From positions 3,534,001 through 3,598,000 of the forward strand of contig NZ_CP086253.1 in assembly GCF_003382565.3 (NCBI RefSeq): a stretch of 64,000 nucleotides of DNA. Direction: 5' to 3'. Origin of the DNA: Pectobacterium aquaticum. Lineage in GTDB: Bacteria; Pseudomonadota; Gammaproteobacteria; Enterobacterales; Enterobacteriaceae. Below the pieces are notes generated by a model. The model saw only the letters and a program-made list of their open reading frames with translations, ran no database searches and was not told the origin of the DNA. Each line of letters begins with the position of its first letter. Position 1 is the stretch's first letter. Below, in pieces: positions 62,410 through 64,000 of the stretch. Both the position numbers and the translations under genes were made by a program.

Positions 62410-63024
62410 ATGGATAACGTTATTCCCACACAAAAACTATCACACACGCTGCTGGAAGATATTCTGGCGATATTGATCGGCACGCTGATGGTATCGTTTG
62501 GCGTTATCCTGCTGCGTCAGGCCGGTGCCCTCACCGGCGGCACCGCGGGCATCGCGTTCCTTACCCACTATCTGACCAACGTCTCCTTTGGCGTTGCGTT
62601 TTTCCTGCTGAATCTGCCCTTCTATTATCTGGCTGTGCGCCGCATGGGGTGGGAATTCACGGTGAAAACGTTCTGCGCCGTCGGGCTGGTTTCGTTGTTT
62701 TCCGACCTGCACCCGCTGTTCGTTCATTTCGATCAGCTCAACCCGTTTTACGCTACGCTGTTTGGCAATATCATCACCGGAATCGGCTTCGTAGTGCTGT
62801 TCCGCCATAAGGCCAGCCTCGGCGGCATGAACATTCTGGCGCTGTATCTTCAGGACAAATACGGCCTGCGAGCGGGAAAACTCCAGATGGGCGTTGACGT
62901 TGTGATTGTGCTGACTTCGCTGTTCGTGGTAAGCATACCCATGTTGATTGCTTCGATTCTGGGGGCAACCATTCTGAACCTGATTATCGCGATGAACCAT
63001 CGCCCCGGCCGTTACGCGGCCTGA
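62410..63024 (+). CDS. YitT family membrane protein (DUF161)
   Basis: A 204-residue protein with five or six hydrophobic segments: LLEDILAILIGTLMVSFGVI, QAGALTGGTAGIAFLTHYLT, GVAFFLLNLPFYYLAVRRMG and FRHKASLGGMNILALYLQD are characteristic of the YitT/YpjC membrane domain. The C-terminal DUF2179 domain of longer members is absent. The ATG at 62410 was chosen over the GTG three codons earlier. Function unknown; the 249-bp region before it is AT-rich with no other gene. Confidence 0.85.
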   Translation: MDNVIPTQKLSHTLLEDILAILIGTLMVSFGVILLRQAGALTGGTAGIAFLTHYLTNVSFGVAFFLLNLPFYYLAVRRMGWEFTVKTFCAVGLVSLFSDLHPLFVHFDQLNPFYATLFGNIITGIGFVVLFRHKASLGGMNILALYLQDKYGLRAGKLQMGVDVVIVLTSLFVVSIPMLIASILGATILNLIIAMNHRPGRYAA

Positions 63025-63088
63025 TTGTTCCCATCATCGTCGGGGTTGCGGTACCCATAAAAATTGACACATTCAGGAGAGCTACACT

Positions 63089-64000
63089 GTGTTTCAAAAC
63101 GTTGATACCTATGCCGGAGATCCTATTCTGTCTCTGATGGAAAAATTCAAACAGGATCCAAGAGCGGATAAGATCAATTTGAGTATCGGGCTCTACTACA
63201 ACGAGCAGAATATTATCCCGCAGTTGCGCTCCGTCAGTGCGGCCGAAAGCAGCCTGAAACAGCCGGCGCAGAGCGCAAGCTCTTACCTGCCGATGGAAGG
63301 GTTACAGCCTTACCGTACCGCGATCCAACACCTGCTGTTTGGTGAAAATCACGCAGCGCTGAAAGCCGATCGCATCGCCACCATCCAGACGCTGGGCGGT
63401 TCCGGTGCACTGAAAGTCGGTGCAGATTTCCTGAAACGCTACTTCCCGAACTCAGAAGTGTGGGTCAGCGATCCAACATGGGAAAACCATATTGCGATCT
63501 TCGAGGGGGCGGGCTTTAACGTTCACACCTATCCGTATTTCGATGGCGAAAGCCTGGGCGTGAAATTTGACGCCATGCTCGCCACGCTGCAAACGTTGCC
63601 AGCGCGCAGCATCGTGCTGCTGCATCCATGCTGCCACAACCCGACCGGTTCTGACCTCACCACCGAACAGTGGGATCGCGTCATTGAGCTCATCATCCAA
63701 CGTGAGCTGATTCCGTTTATGGACATCGCCTATCAGGGCTTTGGCCTCGGGATTGAGCAGGATGCCTATGCGATTCGCGCCGTTGCCAGCGCGGGCGTTC
63801 CGGCACTCATCGCCAACTCGTTCTCCAAGATTTTCTCACTGTATAGCGAGCGCGTCGGCGGCCTTTCCGTGGTGTGCGACGATGCCGACAGCGCACAGCG
63901 CGTGCTGGGTCAGTTAAAAGCGACCGTCCGCCGCAACTACTCTTCCCCACCGAATTTCGGCGCACAGGTCGTTTCTAAAGTCCTGAATGACGCGCAGTTG
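63089..64000 (+). CDS. tyrB: Aromatic-amino-acid aminotransferase (partial, runs off the window)
   Basis: 304 codons of a class I aminotransferase of the aspartate/tyrosine group: FQNVDTYAGDPILSLMEKFK, NLSIGLYYNEQ, LLHPCCHNPTG, FMDIAYQGFGLG and the PLP Lys in ANSFSKIFSLYSERVGG. The start is a GTG at 63089 with aggaga upstream. It makes tyrosine and phenylalanine from their 2-oxo acids. The dnaB-alr-tyrB order supports tyrB rather than aspC. The last ~90 residues are outside. Confidence 0.92.
   Translation, partial: MFQNVDTYAGDPILSLMEKFKQDPRADKINLSIGLYYNEQNIIPQLRSVSAAESSLKQPAQSASSYLPMEGLQPYRTAIQHLLFGENHAALKADRIATIQTLGGSGALKVGADFLKRYFPNSEVWVSDPTWENHIAIFEGAGFNVHTYPYFDGESLGVKFDAMLATLQTLPARSIVLLHPCCHNPTGSDLTTEQWDRVIELIIQRELIPFMDIAYQGFGLGIEQDAYAIRAVASAGVPALIANSFSKIFSLYSERVGGLSVVCDDADSAQRVLGQLKATVRRNYSSPPNFGAQVVSKVLNDAQL

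Noticed and set aside
62440..63000. 186-codon minus-strand open frame opposite the YitT gene
   Set aside because: Gln/His/Arg-rich antisense of a membrane protein; no recognisable domain.

Overview
The window looks like a chromosomal segment of a plant-associated soft-rot enterobacterium, most probably Pectobacterium. The housekeeping blocks have enterobacterial order (nadK-recN-bamE with ratA/rnfH, smpB-ssrA; dusA-pspG-qor-dnaB-alr...tyrB; lplT-aas; lysA/lysR). Between them sit plant-sugar loci: a D-apionate/L-erythrulose cluster, two phospho-beta-glucoside PTS loci, and a secreted GH53 galactanase with an ABC importer. This is inferred from gene content, not from a database search.

Layout. 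1-9.1 kb: a D-apionate-to-D-erythrose-4-phosphate cluster. On the minus strand, MFS permease, DAK-type L-erythrulose kinase, TpiA-like isomerase, TIM-barrel decarboxylase, oxidoisomerase and SorC regulator; divergently, an RpiB-like isomerase and a transaldolase followed by a 45-codon transketolase remnant. 9.1-15.1 kb: a beta-glucoside PTS EIIBCA behind a RAT/terminator switch, a GH1 phospho-beta-glucosidase, an ISAs1-family insertion with target duplication, and the LicT/BglG antiterminator. 15.3-22.3 kb: LacI regulator, GH53 galactanase with lectin-like C-terminus, and a four-gene sugar ABC importer. 22.7-31.2 kb: nudK, a small tautomerase, mntH, grpE (sigma-32 promoter), nadK, recN (LexA boxes), bamE, rnfH, ratA, smpB and tmRNA.

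31.2-38.1 kb is an accessory island next to ssrA: an STM2901/DUF1493 pair, a Phd/RelE-type pair with broken toxin, a Fic toxin with an HTH-YhfG-like antitoxin, AbiEi/AbiEii, a rearranged second copy of the first two modules, TacA/TacT, and an IS1 remnant. Three diverged ~115-bp copies of one intergenic element lie between modules. They carry GGTGAACAG-type sites resembling the iterons of the P4 satellite alpha protein, which suggests a decayed P4/CP4-57-like element whose cargo became a toxin-antitoxin array. No integrase or primase gene remains.

38.2-64 kb: elaA, lplT-aas, a cellobiose-type PTS locus (IIC, GH1, IIB and a UxuR-like GntR regulator on one strand; IIA and a LacI regulator on the other; repeated TTGG..CCAA operators between), lysA/lysR, a LysR-MBL-DsbA cluster, dusA, pspG (sigma-54-like promoter), qor, an IS110 element, a structured intergenic repeat, dnaB, alr, a membrane protein, an Lrp-type regulator, a YitT protein and the 5' part of tyrB. 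No CRISPR array and no tRNA gene (apart from tmRNA) was seen.
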